44,046 bases of DNA from Clostridium sp. (GCF_017888565.1 NZ_JAGHFX010000101.1:1-44046), one strand, 5' to 3'; numbered from the stretch's first letter, positions 27,153-35,834 are shown. Numbers and translations are program-made. The notes: generated by a model from the letters alone, not told the origin.

Positions 27153-28145
27153 ATGGATATTTTATATATAAAAAAAGAAGTTGAATCTAACTACCCATTA
27201 AAAATAAGAAGTATAGAAAAAGTTAAAAATAGCTATAAAATTAAAACGGATGATGAGGAGTATGGTATTAAAGTAATTAAATATCAATTTCCTCATTTTT
27301 ATTTTATTTTTTCAGCAATAAATCATTTAAAACAACGTGGATTTAATAAGATACCTGAAATAATAAATACTAAGGAAAATTTGGGTTATATAAAGCTTGG
27401 AAGTAGTTATGCATATCTAAATAAATGGGTTGATTGTAGAAACTGCAACTATAGAAATTTAGAAGAATTGAAGTTAGCAGCAGAGAAGCTAGGTGAACTA
27501 CATAAATGTAGTGAAGGATTTACAACAAGCAATAATATGAAGCCGAGGATAGGCTGGTTTTCTTGGATAAAGGTATTTGAAACAAGATGTGATGAAATAT
27601 TAGATTTTAAGAAAAGAATTTATCAAAAAGCCTATAAATCTGAATTTGATGAAGTATATTTAAGCGCTATAGATGAAGAATTAGAAAGAGGCAAAAAAGC
27701 TATAGAAGAATTAAAAGTGAATAGATATATTGAAATTATGGAGAAAGAGGTGCTTAAGCGTGGTTTTTGTCATCATGATTATGCAAATCATAATGTATTA
27801 ATAGATAGGAATGGTGAATTAAATATTATAGATTTTGACTACTGCTTATTAGATACTCATATACATGACTTGGCATCATTGTTGATTAGGTGTATGAAGG
27901 ATAGAAATTGGAGTAATGATAAAGCTCAGCTTGTATTAAATAGTTATTCAAAAACACATTCGTTATATGAAGAAGAATTAAAGCTTATAAAAGGATTCAT
28001 TAGATTTCCGCAAGGGTTTTGGCAGATAGGATTACAATATTATTGGGAACAACAGCCTTGGGGAGAAGAGTTTTTATTAAATAAGATAAATAAATATTTA
28101 AGAGATAGAAATGAAAGAGAAAAGTTTGTTGATAACTTTATTTGA
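27153..28145 (+). CDS. cotS: CotS-family spore coat kinase-like protein
   Basis: A 330-residue protein of the CotS/aminoglycoside phosphotransferase fold. The catalytic loop HHDYANHN (HxDxxxxN) and the metal-binding IIDFDYC are intact, so it may be an active kinase. The family is a component of spore coats in Bacillus and Clostridium; the phosphorylated substrate is not established. AAGGAG lies before the ATG. It is followed after 13 bases by the degenerate relative, forming a three-gene run with another cotS. Confidence 0.88.
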   Translation: MDILYIKKEVESNYPLKIRSIEKVKNSYKIKTDDEEYGIKVIKYQFPHFYFIFSAINHLKQRGFNKIPEIINTKENLGYIKLGSSYAYLNKWVDCRNCNYRNLEELKLAAEKLGELHKCSEGFTTSNNMKPRIGWFSWIKVFETRCDEILDFKKRIYQKAYKSEFDEVYLSAIDEELERGKKAIEELKVNRYIEIMEKEVLKRGFCHHDYANHNVLIDRNGELNIIDFDYCLLDTHIHDLASLLIRCMKDRNWSNDKAQLVLNSYSKTHSLYEEELKLIKGFIRFPQGFWQIGLQYYWEQQPWGEEFLLNKINKYLRDRNEREKFVDNFI

Positions 28146-28158
28146 TAGAGGTGATGAG

Positions 28159-28911
28159 ATGCAAAGGTTAGAGCTAAAATCATATTTAGAAGCAAGAGAG
28201 ATTTATATATTAAGTGGAAAGACAAATAGAGCAAAAGAACCAAAACTAGAAAATGTATTTAATCAAATTGAAAATATAGTTTTATTTCATAATAGAATGG
28301 GTAATTATAAGGAAAACTTATTACCTAGGATTGGGGCATCAATAGGTAAAGAAATTGATAATTATAACTCTCAAGTAGTTTTAGTAGGTAAATATATAAA
28401 AGAAATTGAAAACAAAAGTAACTTAAATTCAATTGATTTCTATTTAATAAGGAATGGAGAAATGTTACTAAACAAGGGAAGAAAAGCATTAAATTATATA
28501 TATTCCAACAATTACAGAAAGTTAATTTATAGGAGTATGAAAAACTATGAAGTTTGTTTAAGTAGGATTGATGAAAATAATTTAGTTGTTGATGAAAATA
28601 ATAAAATATTTATTGGGACAATAAAATATTTAACATACAATCTTAAAGAACATGATATATATTCTTATATAAAGAAAATAAAGAGGAAGGATATAGAATT
28701 TAGCATAGAAGAAGCAATAGATTACTATATTCAAATTGCTAATTTGGAAAGTGATAGCAAGCAATATTTAAGAGCTTTATGCTCATATCCAAATGAAGAG
28801 TTTAAAGTGTTAGAAAGATATATTCGAAAAAAGATAGATACAAATGAAGATGAAGTTTTAAAAATGCTATATAAAGCTAAAAAGATGGATAGTAGGTGCT
28901 TAATAATTTAG
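28159..28911 (+). CDS. Degenerate, N-lobe-lacking CotS-like pseudokinase
   Basis: A 250-residue protein that aligns with the C-terminal two-thirds of its CotS neighbours. The catalytic stretch corresponding to CHHDYANHNVLIDRNGEL reads CLSRIDENNLVVDENNKI, and the DFDYC metal site reads TIKYL; the alignment needs no gaps, and the HD in the following LKEHDIYSY is kept. So the His, Asp and DFD residues are lost, while the fold seems retained. It begins at the hinge region, with no N-terminal lobe. The start at ATG 28159 is set by AGAGGTG; a longer reading overlapping the previous gene lacks a ribosome site. An intact frame suggests it is a functional non-catalytic protein rather than a decaying pseudogene. 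Confidence 0.75.
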   Translation: MQRLELKSYLEAREIYILSGKTNRAKEPKLENVFNQIENIVLFHNRMGNYKENLLPRIGASIGKEIDNYNSQVVLVGKYIKEIENKSNLNSIDFYLIRNGEMLLNKGRKALNYIYSNNYRKLIYRSMKNYEVCLSRIDENNLVVDENNKIFIGTIKYLTYNLKEHDIYSYIKKIKRKDIEFSIEEAIDYYIQIANLESDSKQYLRALCSYPNEEFKVLERYIRKKIDTNEDEVLKMLYKAKKMDSRCLII

Positions 28912-28927
28912 TGGGGGATTTTCAAAT

Positions 28928-29974
28928 ATGAATAAATTTAGATATGTAGACAGAGATATATTATGCCAATATGATTTGAATGAGGAATTTTTTAGAAAGT
29001 TAGCTTTAGAAATTGAAGATATAATACCTCTAAGAAAAGTATTTGTTTTACTAACAAATGAAGGTAAAAAAATATTAAAGATTACTGACTCAAGTGAGGA
29101 AAGAATAAGATTTATAAGCGAAGCTTTAAATTATATATCAAAGGAATACGATAGAGTGCTTAGTTATTATGAAAGTAAGGATGGAGAAATAGTTTATAGC
29201 TTTGGTTCTAACACTTATGTCTTATTAAACATGATAGAGGGGAGAGAGGCAACATTTACTAACCCTGTTGAAGTTGAGATATGTACTAAAAGCATAGCCA
29301 ATATGCATAAAGCATCAAAAGGAATATTTAATAAATTGAGTACAGAAATAATTAAAGGTAATTTAGGTGAATATTTACCTTATCAATTTAGTAAGGCAAA
29401 AGAAGATTTAATTAATATTAAGGAGTATGCTTTAAGGTTTAGGCATAAAAGTGAATTTGATAAAATATTTTTGGAAAATGTTGATAGTAATATTAATCAA
29501 ATACAGAAATCTATAGAACTTTTGGCTATGTGTGAATATAACTCAATGTTAGAGGATTTTAATAAAAGGGTTTTATGTCATAATGATTTAGCACATCATA
29601 ATTTTATCATTGATGGAGATGAGGTTAAAATAATAGACTTTGATTATTGTAAGATAGATACTAGAGCAGTAGATATAGCAAATTACTCAATAAAAGTAAT
29701 AAAAAATAGTTGCTATGACATAAATAAGTTTAAATTAATTTTAGATTCATATAATTCCGTAGAAAAATTAAGTAAACAAGAAGTTAAGCTTATATATGCA
29801 ATTATAAGTTTTCCGAGAGATTTTATAACAATATCAAGAGATTATTATTATAAACAAAAGAAATGGGATTACGAAGTGTTCTTAAATAGATTAAAAGATA
29901 AAATTGGTAATGAAGGTCATAGACAAGATTTTATAGAAAATTTTATAACGGAAATGAGCGAATATTTTTATTAA
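28928..29974 (+). CDS. cotS: CotS-family spore coat kinase-like protein
   Basis: A 348-residue CotS-family protein with an intact catalytic loop (HNDLAHHN) and metal site (IIDFDYC). GGGGG precedes the ATG by about ten bases, and the gene follows the pseudokinase after 16 bases, so the three genes 27153-29974 are probably one operon ending at the terminator near 30000. Sequence differs considerably from the other two copies, pointing to old duplication. Confidence 0.88.
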   Translation: MNKFRYVDRDILCQYDLNEEFFRKLALEIEDIIPLRKVFVLLTNEGKKILKITDSSEERIRFISEALNYISKEYDRVLSYYESKDGEIVYSFGSNTYVLLNMIEGREATFTNPVEVEICTKSIANMHKASKGIFNKLSTEIIKGNLGEYLPYQFSKAKEDLINIKEYALRFRHKSEFDKIFLENVDSNINQIQKSIELLAMCEYNSMLEDFNKRVLCHNDLAHHNFIIDGDEVKIIDFDYCKIDTRAVDIANYSIKVIKNSCYDINKFKLILDSYNSVEKLSKQEVKLIYAIISFPRDFITISRDYYYKQKKWDYEVFLNRLKDKIGNEGHRQDFIENFITEMSEYFY

Positions 29975-29978
29975 TCAT

Positions 29979-30020
29979 TAAAAGGACATCATATTTTTGA
30001 ATGTGATGTCCTTTTAATTT
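29979..30020. terminator. Bidirectional terminator between cotS and GT4 genes
   Basis: TAAAAGGACATCA (29979-29991) pairs with TGATGTCCTTTTA (30004-30016) around a 12-base loop, with A and T tracts on the two sides. Confidence 0.85.
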
Positions 30021-30027
30021 TAATATA

Positions 30028-31146
30028 TTAAGATTTAATAATTTTTTCATATGCTTTAAGTGTTGATTTAGCAGTTATATTCCATGAATACTTAGAACTG
30101 TTTATTAGTCCTTGCTTAATCATACTTGCTTTAAGAGAGTCATCATATAAAACTTTTTCTATCCCAGATTTTAGAGAATCTATATCATAAGGGTTAATTA
30201 GCAAAGCCGAGTCATAACATATCTCTGGAAGAGAAGTCACGTTAGATGTTATAACTGGAGTGCCACAAGCCATTGCCTCTAATGGAGGTAAACCAAATCC
30301 TTCATAAAATGAAGGATAAGCTAATAATTCAGATGCATTATAAAAAATGGGTAATTTTTCAAGAGGAATAAAATCGGTAAAAATAACATCATCCTCGATA
30401 TTAAGATCTATAGTTTTCTTTTTATATATGTCATATGAAATTCCTTTCTTACCTGTTATAACTAGCTTAAGATTTTTGTTTGAATCCCTAGAAAGAAGAG
30501 AAAAGGCTTCAATTAGGCCTACTATATTTTTTCTAGGACTAAAACCACCTACATAAAGAATAAAATTATCTTTTATATTATATTCTTCTTCAATAATTTT
30601 TTTGCATTGACACTTATTCAAGGGTCTATATATATCCTCAGCAGCAAGATGTGTAACAAAAATTTTATCCTCTGGAAAATTAAACTCTTTTGATATATCT
30701 TGCTTTGAAAATTCAGAAACTGTTAATATACCATCACATTCATTTATAATTTTAGGAAGTTCGTTATTAAATATATATAAATAACGATCACTAACTGTTT
30801 CTGGCATTCTCAATGGGATTATATCATGCAAAGTAATAGTTTTGTGACAATTTATGCTTTGAGAAAGACCAACACCATTTTGAGGGACATGGTAGATATC
30901 TATATTAGTATCATTTAAAATGTTAGGAACTCTAACTTCATCCCAAAAATTAGAATCCGAAGTGGCCTTTACTGATTCAACTTTGAAATTGTCACTTAAA
31001 TCTAGAGCTGAATTTTCAGGTAGAAAAACTAAGTAGTCATTAAGTTTATCAACTTTATTTATACTATTTATAAGTTGATAAGTATATGTGCCAATTCCCG
31101 TCCCTCTATACCATTTTGCAGCTCTGCCATCTATGCCTATCTTCAT
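30028..31146 (-). CDS. GT4 glycosyltransferase, CotSA-like (second copy)
   Basis: A 372-residue GT4 paralogue of the protein at 25878-26999, sharing the N-terminal GTGIGTYTYQL motif, YVGGFSPRKN and the YEGFGLPPLEA EX7E motif. It lies between the cotS operon (convergent) and another cotS gene (divergent), repeating the arrangement of the first copy. AAAGGA precedes the ATG. A role in spore-surface glycosylation is inferred from this context. Confidence 0.85.
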   Translation of the reverse strand: MKIGIDGRAAKWYRGTGIGTYTYQLINSINKVDKLNDYLVFLPENSALDLSDNFKVESVKATSDSNFWDEVRVPNILNDTNIDIYHVPQNGVGLSQSINCHKTITLHDIIPLRMPETVSDRYLYIFNNELPKIINECDGILTVSEFSKQDISKEFNFPEDKIFVTHLAAEDIYRPLNKCQCKKIIEEEYNIKDNFILYVGGFSPRKNIVGLIEAFSLLSRDSNKNLKLVITGKKGISYDIYKKKTIDLNIEDDVIFTDFIPLEKLPIFYNASELLAYPSFYEGFGLPPLEAMACGTPVITSNVTSLPEICYDSALLINPYDIDSLKSGIEKVLYDDSLKASMIKQGLINSSKYSWNITAKSTLKAYEKIIKS

Positions 31147-31251
31147 GATTTAATCCTTTCACATTGTTTTTAATTTATTATATTAAATATAGGAATAAAA
31201 TGTTAATAAAAGAATACATATAGTCATATAAATATAATGGGGGTGAGCGTT

Positions 31252-32253
31252 ATGATGAGAGAATTTGAAATAGAAAGACAGTTTGACGTAAAAATTGAGG
31301 TATTAAAAGCAAATAAAGGAGTATATTATTTAAAGACTAATAAGGGTGAAAGGTGTTTAAAGAAGATTAATTATGGTCCTCAAAAGCTATTATTTGTTTA
31401 TGGCGCTAAGGAGCATTTAATAAATAATGGCTTTAAGAATGTTGATAGATATTTTTTAAACATAGATGGGGAACCATATGCCCTAGTTAATGAAGATCTT
31501 TATACGCTATCTGAATGGATAGAGGGTAGAGAGTGTGATTTTCATAACATAGACGAGGTGAAATTAGCAGCAAAAACTCTTGCGAGCTTACATGAGGCAT
31601 CAAAGGGATATGATCCTCCAGAAAATTCTAAGCTAAAGAGTGACTTGGGTAGATGGACTCACCTTATGAATAAAAGAATAAAGTCCTTTGATAAAATGAG
31701 AGATATGGTAAGAAAGAAGAATAATAAAAATAATTTTGATTTACTATATTTAAAATCAATGGAATTCTATAAAGAGATAGGTAAAAAAGCTTTAAAAACA
31801 TTAGAGGAATCAGAATATATGCAGTTATGTGAAATAGCAGAAAATGAAAAAAGTTTTTGCCATCATGACTTCACATATCATAATATAATTTTGGATGAAA
31901 GCAATAATTGTAATGTAATTGATTTTGATTACTGTAAAAGAGAAGTAAGAACTTTTGATATGTCTAATTTTATGATAAAAGTTTTAAAAAGAGTTGATTG
32001 GGATATAAATTTTGCAAATGCAATTATAGAATCATATAATGAGGTTTCACCACTTTTAGATAGTGAATATAAGGTACTGTATGCTTACTTACAATTCCCA
32101 CAAAGGTATTGGAGACTAGCTAATAGGTACTATTATAATGAAGTGAACTGGGGACAAAATACTTTTGGAAATAAAATTGAATCTATAATAAATGAACAAG
32201 AAGCTATGCTTAAGTTTTTAAAAGAATTTAAAAATGAGTATAAGCTAGATTAA
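31252..32253 (+). CDS. cotS: CotS-family spore coat kinase-like protein upstream of yabG
   Basis: A 333-residue CotS-family protein with intact HHDFTYHN catalytic loop and VIDFDYC metal site. I choose ATG 31252, eight bases after GGGGGTGA; ATG 31255 is also possible, and ATG 31237 overlaps the ribosome site and is unlikely. A terminator follows, then yabG. It is the third active-looking CotS copy in this block. Confidence 0.87.
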   Translation: MMREFEIERQFDVKIEVLKANKGVYYLKTNKGERCLKKINYGPQKLLFVYGAKEHLINNGFKNVDRYFLNIDGEPYALVNEDLYTLSEWIEGRECDFHNIDEVKLAAKTLASLHEASKGYDPPENSKLKSDLGRWTHLMNKRIKSFDKMRDMVRKKNNKNNFDLLYLKSMEFYKEIGKKALKTLEESEYMQLCEIAENEKSFCHHDFTYHNIILDESNNCNVIDFDYCKREVRTFDMSNFMIKVLKRVDWDINFANAIIESYNEVSPLLDSEYKVLYAYLQFPQRYWRLANRYYYNEVNWGQNTFGNKIESIINEQEAMLKFLKEFKNEYKLD

Positions 32254-32278
32254 AAAAGTGCCTTGAGCACTTTTTTTA
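32252..32278 (+). terminator. Terminator after cotS
   Basis: AAAAAAGTGC (32252-32261) pairs with GCACTTTTTT (32267-32276) around CTTGA, ending in T7. Confidence 0.9.
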
Positions 32279-32280
32279 TG

Positions 32281-32309
32281 TACAAATAAAGAAAATTCGA
32301 CATAGGATA
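32281..32309 (+). promoter_or_regulatory. Predicted sigma-K promoter of yabG
   Basis: TACA (32281-32284), 16-base spacer, CATAGGATA (32301-32309) fits the sigma-K pattern (AC-containing -35 and CATAnnnTA -10). yabG is a sigma-K gene in Bacillus subtilis. The match is by eye. Confidence 0.5.
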
Positions 32310-32337
32310 ATATAAATTAATAAACTAAGAGGGTAAA

Positions 32338-33228
32338 ATGGAGATAGGTGATTTAGTAGTTAGGAAATCATATGATAAAGATATAACATTCAAAATAATA
32401 GATATTAAAGAAGATGAGTATGGAAATCCTGTGTATGTATTAAAAGGTATTAGTATAAGAATTATAGCTGATTCAAAAAAAGAAGATCTAGAAGAAGTGG
32501 ATGGACAATATGTGGGGGCAAGAGAAAAGATATTAAATACTAGAGTGGATGAAGCCATAAAAAAAGCTGTATCAATGAGGGGAGATACAGAAGCTATTAG
32601 TATGATTAATAGTTTAACCAGGGGGAGTAAGTCCTCTAAAGTACAACAAAATAAAGAGTTGATTTTTGGGAGACCAGGGAAGATACTACACATAGATGGT
32701 GATAGTGAGTATCTTGAAATGTGTCTTAAAGTTTATAAGCAGTTATCTTTAGAGGCTATAGGTAAAGCAATTCCTGAAAGAAAGCAACCAGAGCTAATAG
32801 TTGATTTAGTTAAAGAAATTAAACCAGATATAGTTGTTCTAACTGGGCATGATAGTGTTTTACGAGCAACAGATGATTATTTAAATTTAGATAATTATAG
32901 AAATTCAAGATATTATATAGAGTCTGTAAAAGCTTTAAGAAATTATAATTCTAGCTATGATGAATTAGTAATTTTTGCAGGGGCATGTCAAAGTTGTTAT
33001 GAATGTATGTTAGATGCTGGAGCTAATTTTGCAAGCTCACCTAATAGAGTACTAATTCATTGCCTAGATCCTGTATTTGTGTGCGAAAAAATAGCATATA
33101 CAAGAATTGATAAGGTTGCATCTATAACAGATGTTATAGATAATACTATTACAGGAACAAAAGGAATTGGAGGATTACAAACAAGGGGAAAATATAGAGA
33201 AGGATATCCAAGATCACCGTATATTTAA
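32338..33228 (+). CDS. yabG: Sporulation-specific protease YabG
   Basis: A 296-residue protein of the YabG family (peptidase U57), with the beta-rich N-terminus starting EIGDLVVRKSY, then PGKILHIDGD, DIVVLTGHD, and the Cys-containing FAGACQSCYE segment near residue 220. YabG cleaves spore coat proteins during late coat assembly. AGAGGG precedes the ATG. In many spore formers it lies near veg, as it does here. Confidence 0.95.
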   Translation: MEIGDLVVRKSYDKDITFKIIDIKEDEYGNPVYVLKGISIRIIADSKKEDLEEVDGQYVGAREKILNTRVDEAIKKAVSMRGDTEAISMINSLTRGSKSSKVQQNKELIFGRPGKILHIDGDSEYLEMCLKVYKQLSLEAIGKAIPERKQPELIVDLVKEIKPDIVVLTGHDSVLRATDDYLNLDNYRNSRYYIESVKALRNYNSSYDELVIFAGACQSCYECMLDAGANFASSPNRVLIHCLDPVFVCEKIAYTRIDKVASITDVIDNTITGTKGIGGLQTRGKYREGYPRSPYI

Positions 33229-33240
33229 ATATTTTTTATT

Positions 33241-33276
33241 AAAAATCTACTGAAGATGCAGTAGGTTTTTGTTTTT
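33241..33276 (+). terminator. Terminator after yabG
   Basis: AAAAATCTACTG (33241-33252) pairs with CAGTAGGTTTTT (33259-33270) and ends in T-rich sequence. Confidence 0.85.
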
Positions 33277-33386
33277 ATAATAAAATATGATTGATTTATT
33301 AAATATACAAATAAAATGTATAAAAAGACAAAAGATAGATATACTAATAAATGTATAAAAGAGCATCAAAAAGGTAAAAGTTTACA

Positions 33387-33415
33387 TTGACAACTTTTAT
33401 CAAAGGTGATAAAAT
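33387..33415 (+). promoter_or_regulatory. Upstream sigma-A promoter of veg
   Basis: TTGACA (33387-33392), 17-base spacer, TAAAAT (33410-33415): one mismatch from full consensus. Confidence 0.75.
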
Positions 33416-33426
33416 ATAAATTTTAT

Positions 33427-33455
33427 TTGACAAAAAGTGGGGTTGGGTGTATAAT
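33427..33455 (+). promoter_or_regulatory. Downstream sigma-A promoter of veg
   Basis: TTGACA (33427-33432), 17-base spacer, TATAAT (33450-33455): a perfect consensus. The start would be near 33462, just before AGAAAGAAGGTG, giving a very short leader. Confidence 0.88.
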
Positions 33456-33478
33456 ATATTTAGAAAGAAGGTGTTTAT

Positions 33479-33715
33479 GTGGAAAAAGTAAAGACTATCG
33501 CCGCTATAAAGAGAGATATAGAAGACCATATAGGAGATAAAGTAACTCTGAAAGCAAACGGTGGGAGGAAAAAGATCCTAGTAAACAACGGAGTAATAGA
33601 AAGTGCTCATCCAAGCATTTTTGTAGTAAGACTAGAAAATGATATTCAAAGGACAGTAACATACAGCTATTCAGATGTATTAACTAAGACAGTACAATTA
33701 GATTTTGCTTTATAG
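33479..33715 (+). CDS. veg: Veg protein
   Basis: A 78-residue protein of the Veg family, small and basic, with the conserved core DIEDHIGDKVTLKANGGRKK. It starts at GTG 33479 behind GAAGGTG. Veg in Bacillus is highly expressed and linked to biofilm gene control. Here two near-perfect tandem vegetative promoters and a strong terminator fit that high expression. Confidence 0.93.
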   Translation: MEKVKTIAAIKRDIEDHIGDKVTLKANGGRKKILVNNGVIESAHPSIFVVRLENDIQRTVTYSYSDVLTKTVQLDFAL

Positions 33716-33718
33716 AGA

Positions 33719-33752
33719 ATAGAGCTTCAAAAAGGAAGCTCTATATTTTTTT
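33719..33752 (+). terminator. Terminator of veg
   Basis: ATAGAGCTTC (33719-33728) pairs with GAAGCTCTAT (33735-33744), followed by a T7 tract. Confidence 0.9.
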
Positions 33753-33760
33753 GTGTAAAA

Positions 33761-33795
33761 ATAAAAAAAAGAAAGATGGTGGGTTTCCATCTTTC
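33761..33795 (-). terminator. Terminator of the candidate small RNA
   Basis: GAAAGATGG (33771-33779) pairs perfectly with CCATCTTTC (33787-33795). On the minus strand it is followed by eight Ts, from the A-run at 33763-33770. No annotated minus-strand gene needs this terminator, which supports the small RNA. Confidence 0.85.
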
Positions 33796-33850
33796 AACTA
33801 TGGTATAAAAGGGTATTGAGAATTTATGAGAGGTTATATGGTCAATAACC
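33763..33850 (-). ncRNA. Candidate small RNA between veg and sipL
   Basis: On the minus strand a consensus promoter (33857-33885) would start a transcript near 33850. It would fold into a 5' hairpin (arms 33829-33837 and 33845-33853, partly trimmed by the start), a single-stranded C/U-rich stretch with ACCTCTC and ACCCTTTT, then a 9-bp terminator stem followed by eight Ts. Length is about 88 bases. No open reading frame with a ribosome site fits it. It is intergenic and convergent with veg. I do not recognise its family; function is unknown. The pyrimidine-rich stretch could pair with purine-rich ribosome sites. Confidence 0.6.
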
Positions 33851-33854
33851 TCTT

Positions 33855-33941
33855 TTATAATACGACATATTTTATTATATGTCAACATATTATTTAAAAA
33901 AATAGAAAAAAAACTCGTAACGTTATTATAATTCGACATTT
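33855..33941. repeat. Two copies of a 16-bp motif, TTATAATWCGACATWT
   Basis: TTATAATACGACATAT (33855-33870) and TTATAATTCGACATTT (33926-33941) agree at 14 of 16 positions and lie 71 bases apart. The first spans the -10 of the small RNA promoter. Confidence 0.7.
33857..33885 (-). promoter_or_regulatory. Promoter of the candidate small RNA
   Basis: On the minus strand TTGACA (33880-33885), a 17-base spacer, and TATTAT (33857-33862): perfect -35, one mismatch in the -10. Confidence 0.75.
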
Positions 33942-34089
33942 ATTTAGTTAAACAATCCTATAATGTAAATAAGAGTAATTAAAATGTTGAAATTTGATTT
34001 TTTTATTTTAGAAACATTTTAAATAAGTATGAATAAATATATATAGTCATAAATATATATATTACTAGGTATTGTATGGGAGGGATTAT

Positions 34090-35673
34090 ATGTCACAAAT
34101 AGATGTAATAAAAGAAGTCGTTCGTTATGAACAATTACTTAGAGAAAATTCAACTAATCATGTACTAAAGGGAGAATATCTAATAAGAGATTCACAATAT
34201 CCTGATATGAAAGAAGTATTGGGAGTAGATGCAAAAGCTACTATAACTAATAAGGAAATTCTTGGAGACAAGATTATGGTAGAAGGTCAATTAAATTATA
34301 TAGTATTCTATTTACCAAAGGATGAAACTATAACAGATTCACCATCAAATAAAATGCATTCAGTTGTTTTTACTGATAAATTCGCCAACTATCTTGATCT
34401 TAATAGTGATGAACATAATATATTATGCGATGTTGAAGGTGAGATAGAACATATTGAAGCTGATTGGATGAATGAAAGAAAGGTAGGAATTGATGGTATA
34501 CTAACTCTAAAATGGGAAGTATATAAGAATGGCGAATTTGAATACGTAAAAGATATAGAAGGTAAAGAAGATATACAAATTAGAAAAAAAGATGAAATGC
34601 TTAACGGTGTAAAAGGAGAAAAAGAAGTTGATTTAATAGGAAAATCTATGCTTAAGGTAACTATGGATAAACCTGAAATTGAAGAAGTGTTAAAGTGTGC
34701 AATGAATGTTCATAAAAAGGAAATTAAGATTGTAGAAGATAAAGTATATGTTGGTTGCTACTGCAGAATTGAGGTATTATATAAAGGTAAGGAAAATAAA
34801 GAACTTATAACTTTACAAGATGATGTTTATCTATCAAAAGAAGAAGAGATACCTGGAATATCAAGTGATATGATTAGCTCATTAAATTTAAATATTAAAG
34901 ATCAACAATGTGCAATTAATTTGGATGATTTAGGTGAAAATAGAGTAGTAGATATAGAGTTCTTAGTTAAAGGAAGAGTTAAAGTTTATTCAAAAGATAA
35001 GATTGAAATGTTAAAAGATGCATACTGCCCAACTATGAATATTGATCTTGAAAAAGACAATAAAGAGTTTGGAGCTATACATTCAATAACAAACATAGAA
35101 GCTATGGCCAAAGATAACATAGAACTAAAAAATGAAGAAGAGAGATTAGAGCAAATAATATGTGTAACTGGTCATCCTATTGTTACAGATAAAATTGTTG
35201 AAGATGACAAAGTTAAAGTTGAGGGAGTAGTTAAGGTATCGGTTATTTATAAACTTGTAGGTGAAGAATTAAATTATGGTATGATAACAGGAGAAGTTCC
35301 GTTTATTACTGCTGCAGATATAAAAGATACTAAAAAAGGAATGAATGCATTGACTAAAGTATCTCTAGAAACTTTAGATGCTAATATAGAAGGGAATTCA
35401 ATTTCTATAAGAGCTAATGTTGGACTTACTATAAAGGTTTGTTATAAAGTAAATAAAGAATGTGTAATAGATGTCATTGAAGGGCCAGCTGAAATTAAAG
35501 AAAAGAAAGCATCAATAACTATATATGTTGTTGGTGAAGATGATACTTTATGGGATTTAGCAAAAAAATATAATACAACTATGGATGAATTAAGCAAATT
35601 GAATGAATTAGATGGAAATGAAAACATAAAACCAGGGGATAAATTAATAATACCAGGAAGAGCAATATTTTAA
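34090..35673 (+). CDS. sipL: SipL-like spore coat morphogenetic protein (SPOCS and LysM domains)
   Basis: A 527-residue protein with repeated SPOCS (DUF3794) modules in the first 460 residues and a C-terminal LysM domain (about 475-522; YVVGEDDTLWDLAKKYN ... GDKLIIPG). This architecture matches SipL of Clostridioides difficile, which binds SpoIVA through its LysM domain to set the coat base layer, and is comparable to SpoVID of Bacillus. I set the start at ATG 34090 behind GGGAGGG. A strong terminator follows, so it is monocistronic. Expression in the mother cell is expected. Confidence 0.88.
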   Translation: MSQIDVIKEVVRYEQLLRENSTNHVLKGEYLIRDSQYPDMKEVLGVDAKATITNKEILGDKIMVEGQLNYIVFYLPKDETITDSPSNKMHSVVFTDKFANYLDLNSDEHNILCDVEGEIEHIEADWMNERKVGIDGILTLKWEVYKNGEFEYVKDIEGKEDIQIRKKDEMLNGVKGEKEVDLIGKSMLKVTMDKPEIEEVLKCAMNVHKKEIKIVEDKVYVGCYCRIEVLYKGKENKELITLQDDVYLSKEEEIPGISSDMISSLNLNIKDQQCAINLDDLGENRVVDIEFLVKGRVKVYSKDKIEMLKDAYCPTMNIDLEKDNKEFGAIHSITNIEAMAKDNIELKNEEERLEQIICVTGHPIVTDKIVEDDKVKVEGVVKVSVIYKLVGEELNYGMITGEVPFITAADIKDTKKGMNALTKVSLETLDANIEGNSISIRANVGLTIKVCYKVNKECVIDVIEGPAEIKEKKASITIYVVGEDDTLWDLAKKYNTTMDELSKLNELDGNENIKPGDKLIIPGRAIF

Positions 35674-35697
35674 TTTATAATAATAATTAAAATATCT

Positions 35698-35748
35698 AAT
35701 AATGATTATAGAATAGATTTTTATTTATTCTATAATCATTATTTTTTT
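35698..35748 (+). terminator. Terminator of sipL
   Basis: An 18-bp perfect stem, 35698-35715 with 35726-35743, with a T-rich loop and a T7 tail. Confidence 0.92.
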
Positions 35749-35834
35749 CAGTAAAGCTGGTAATTATATCTTAAGTGAATAATATTATGATGGGGTGGAT
35801 AAAATAAGGAATGCATAAGATAAGAGGTGAAGAA

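Noticed and set aside
28159..28911. CotS-like gene as a simple pseudogene
   Set aside because: The frame is uninterrupted over 250 codons, has a good ribosome site and keeps fold-level similarity along its length, so a non-catalytic functional protein fits better.
33727..33939. 70-codon minus-strand frame in the veg-sipL gap
   Set aside because: No ribosome site, biased composition, and it runs through a strong promoter and a terminator hairpin, better explained as a small RNA gene.
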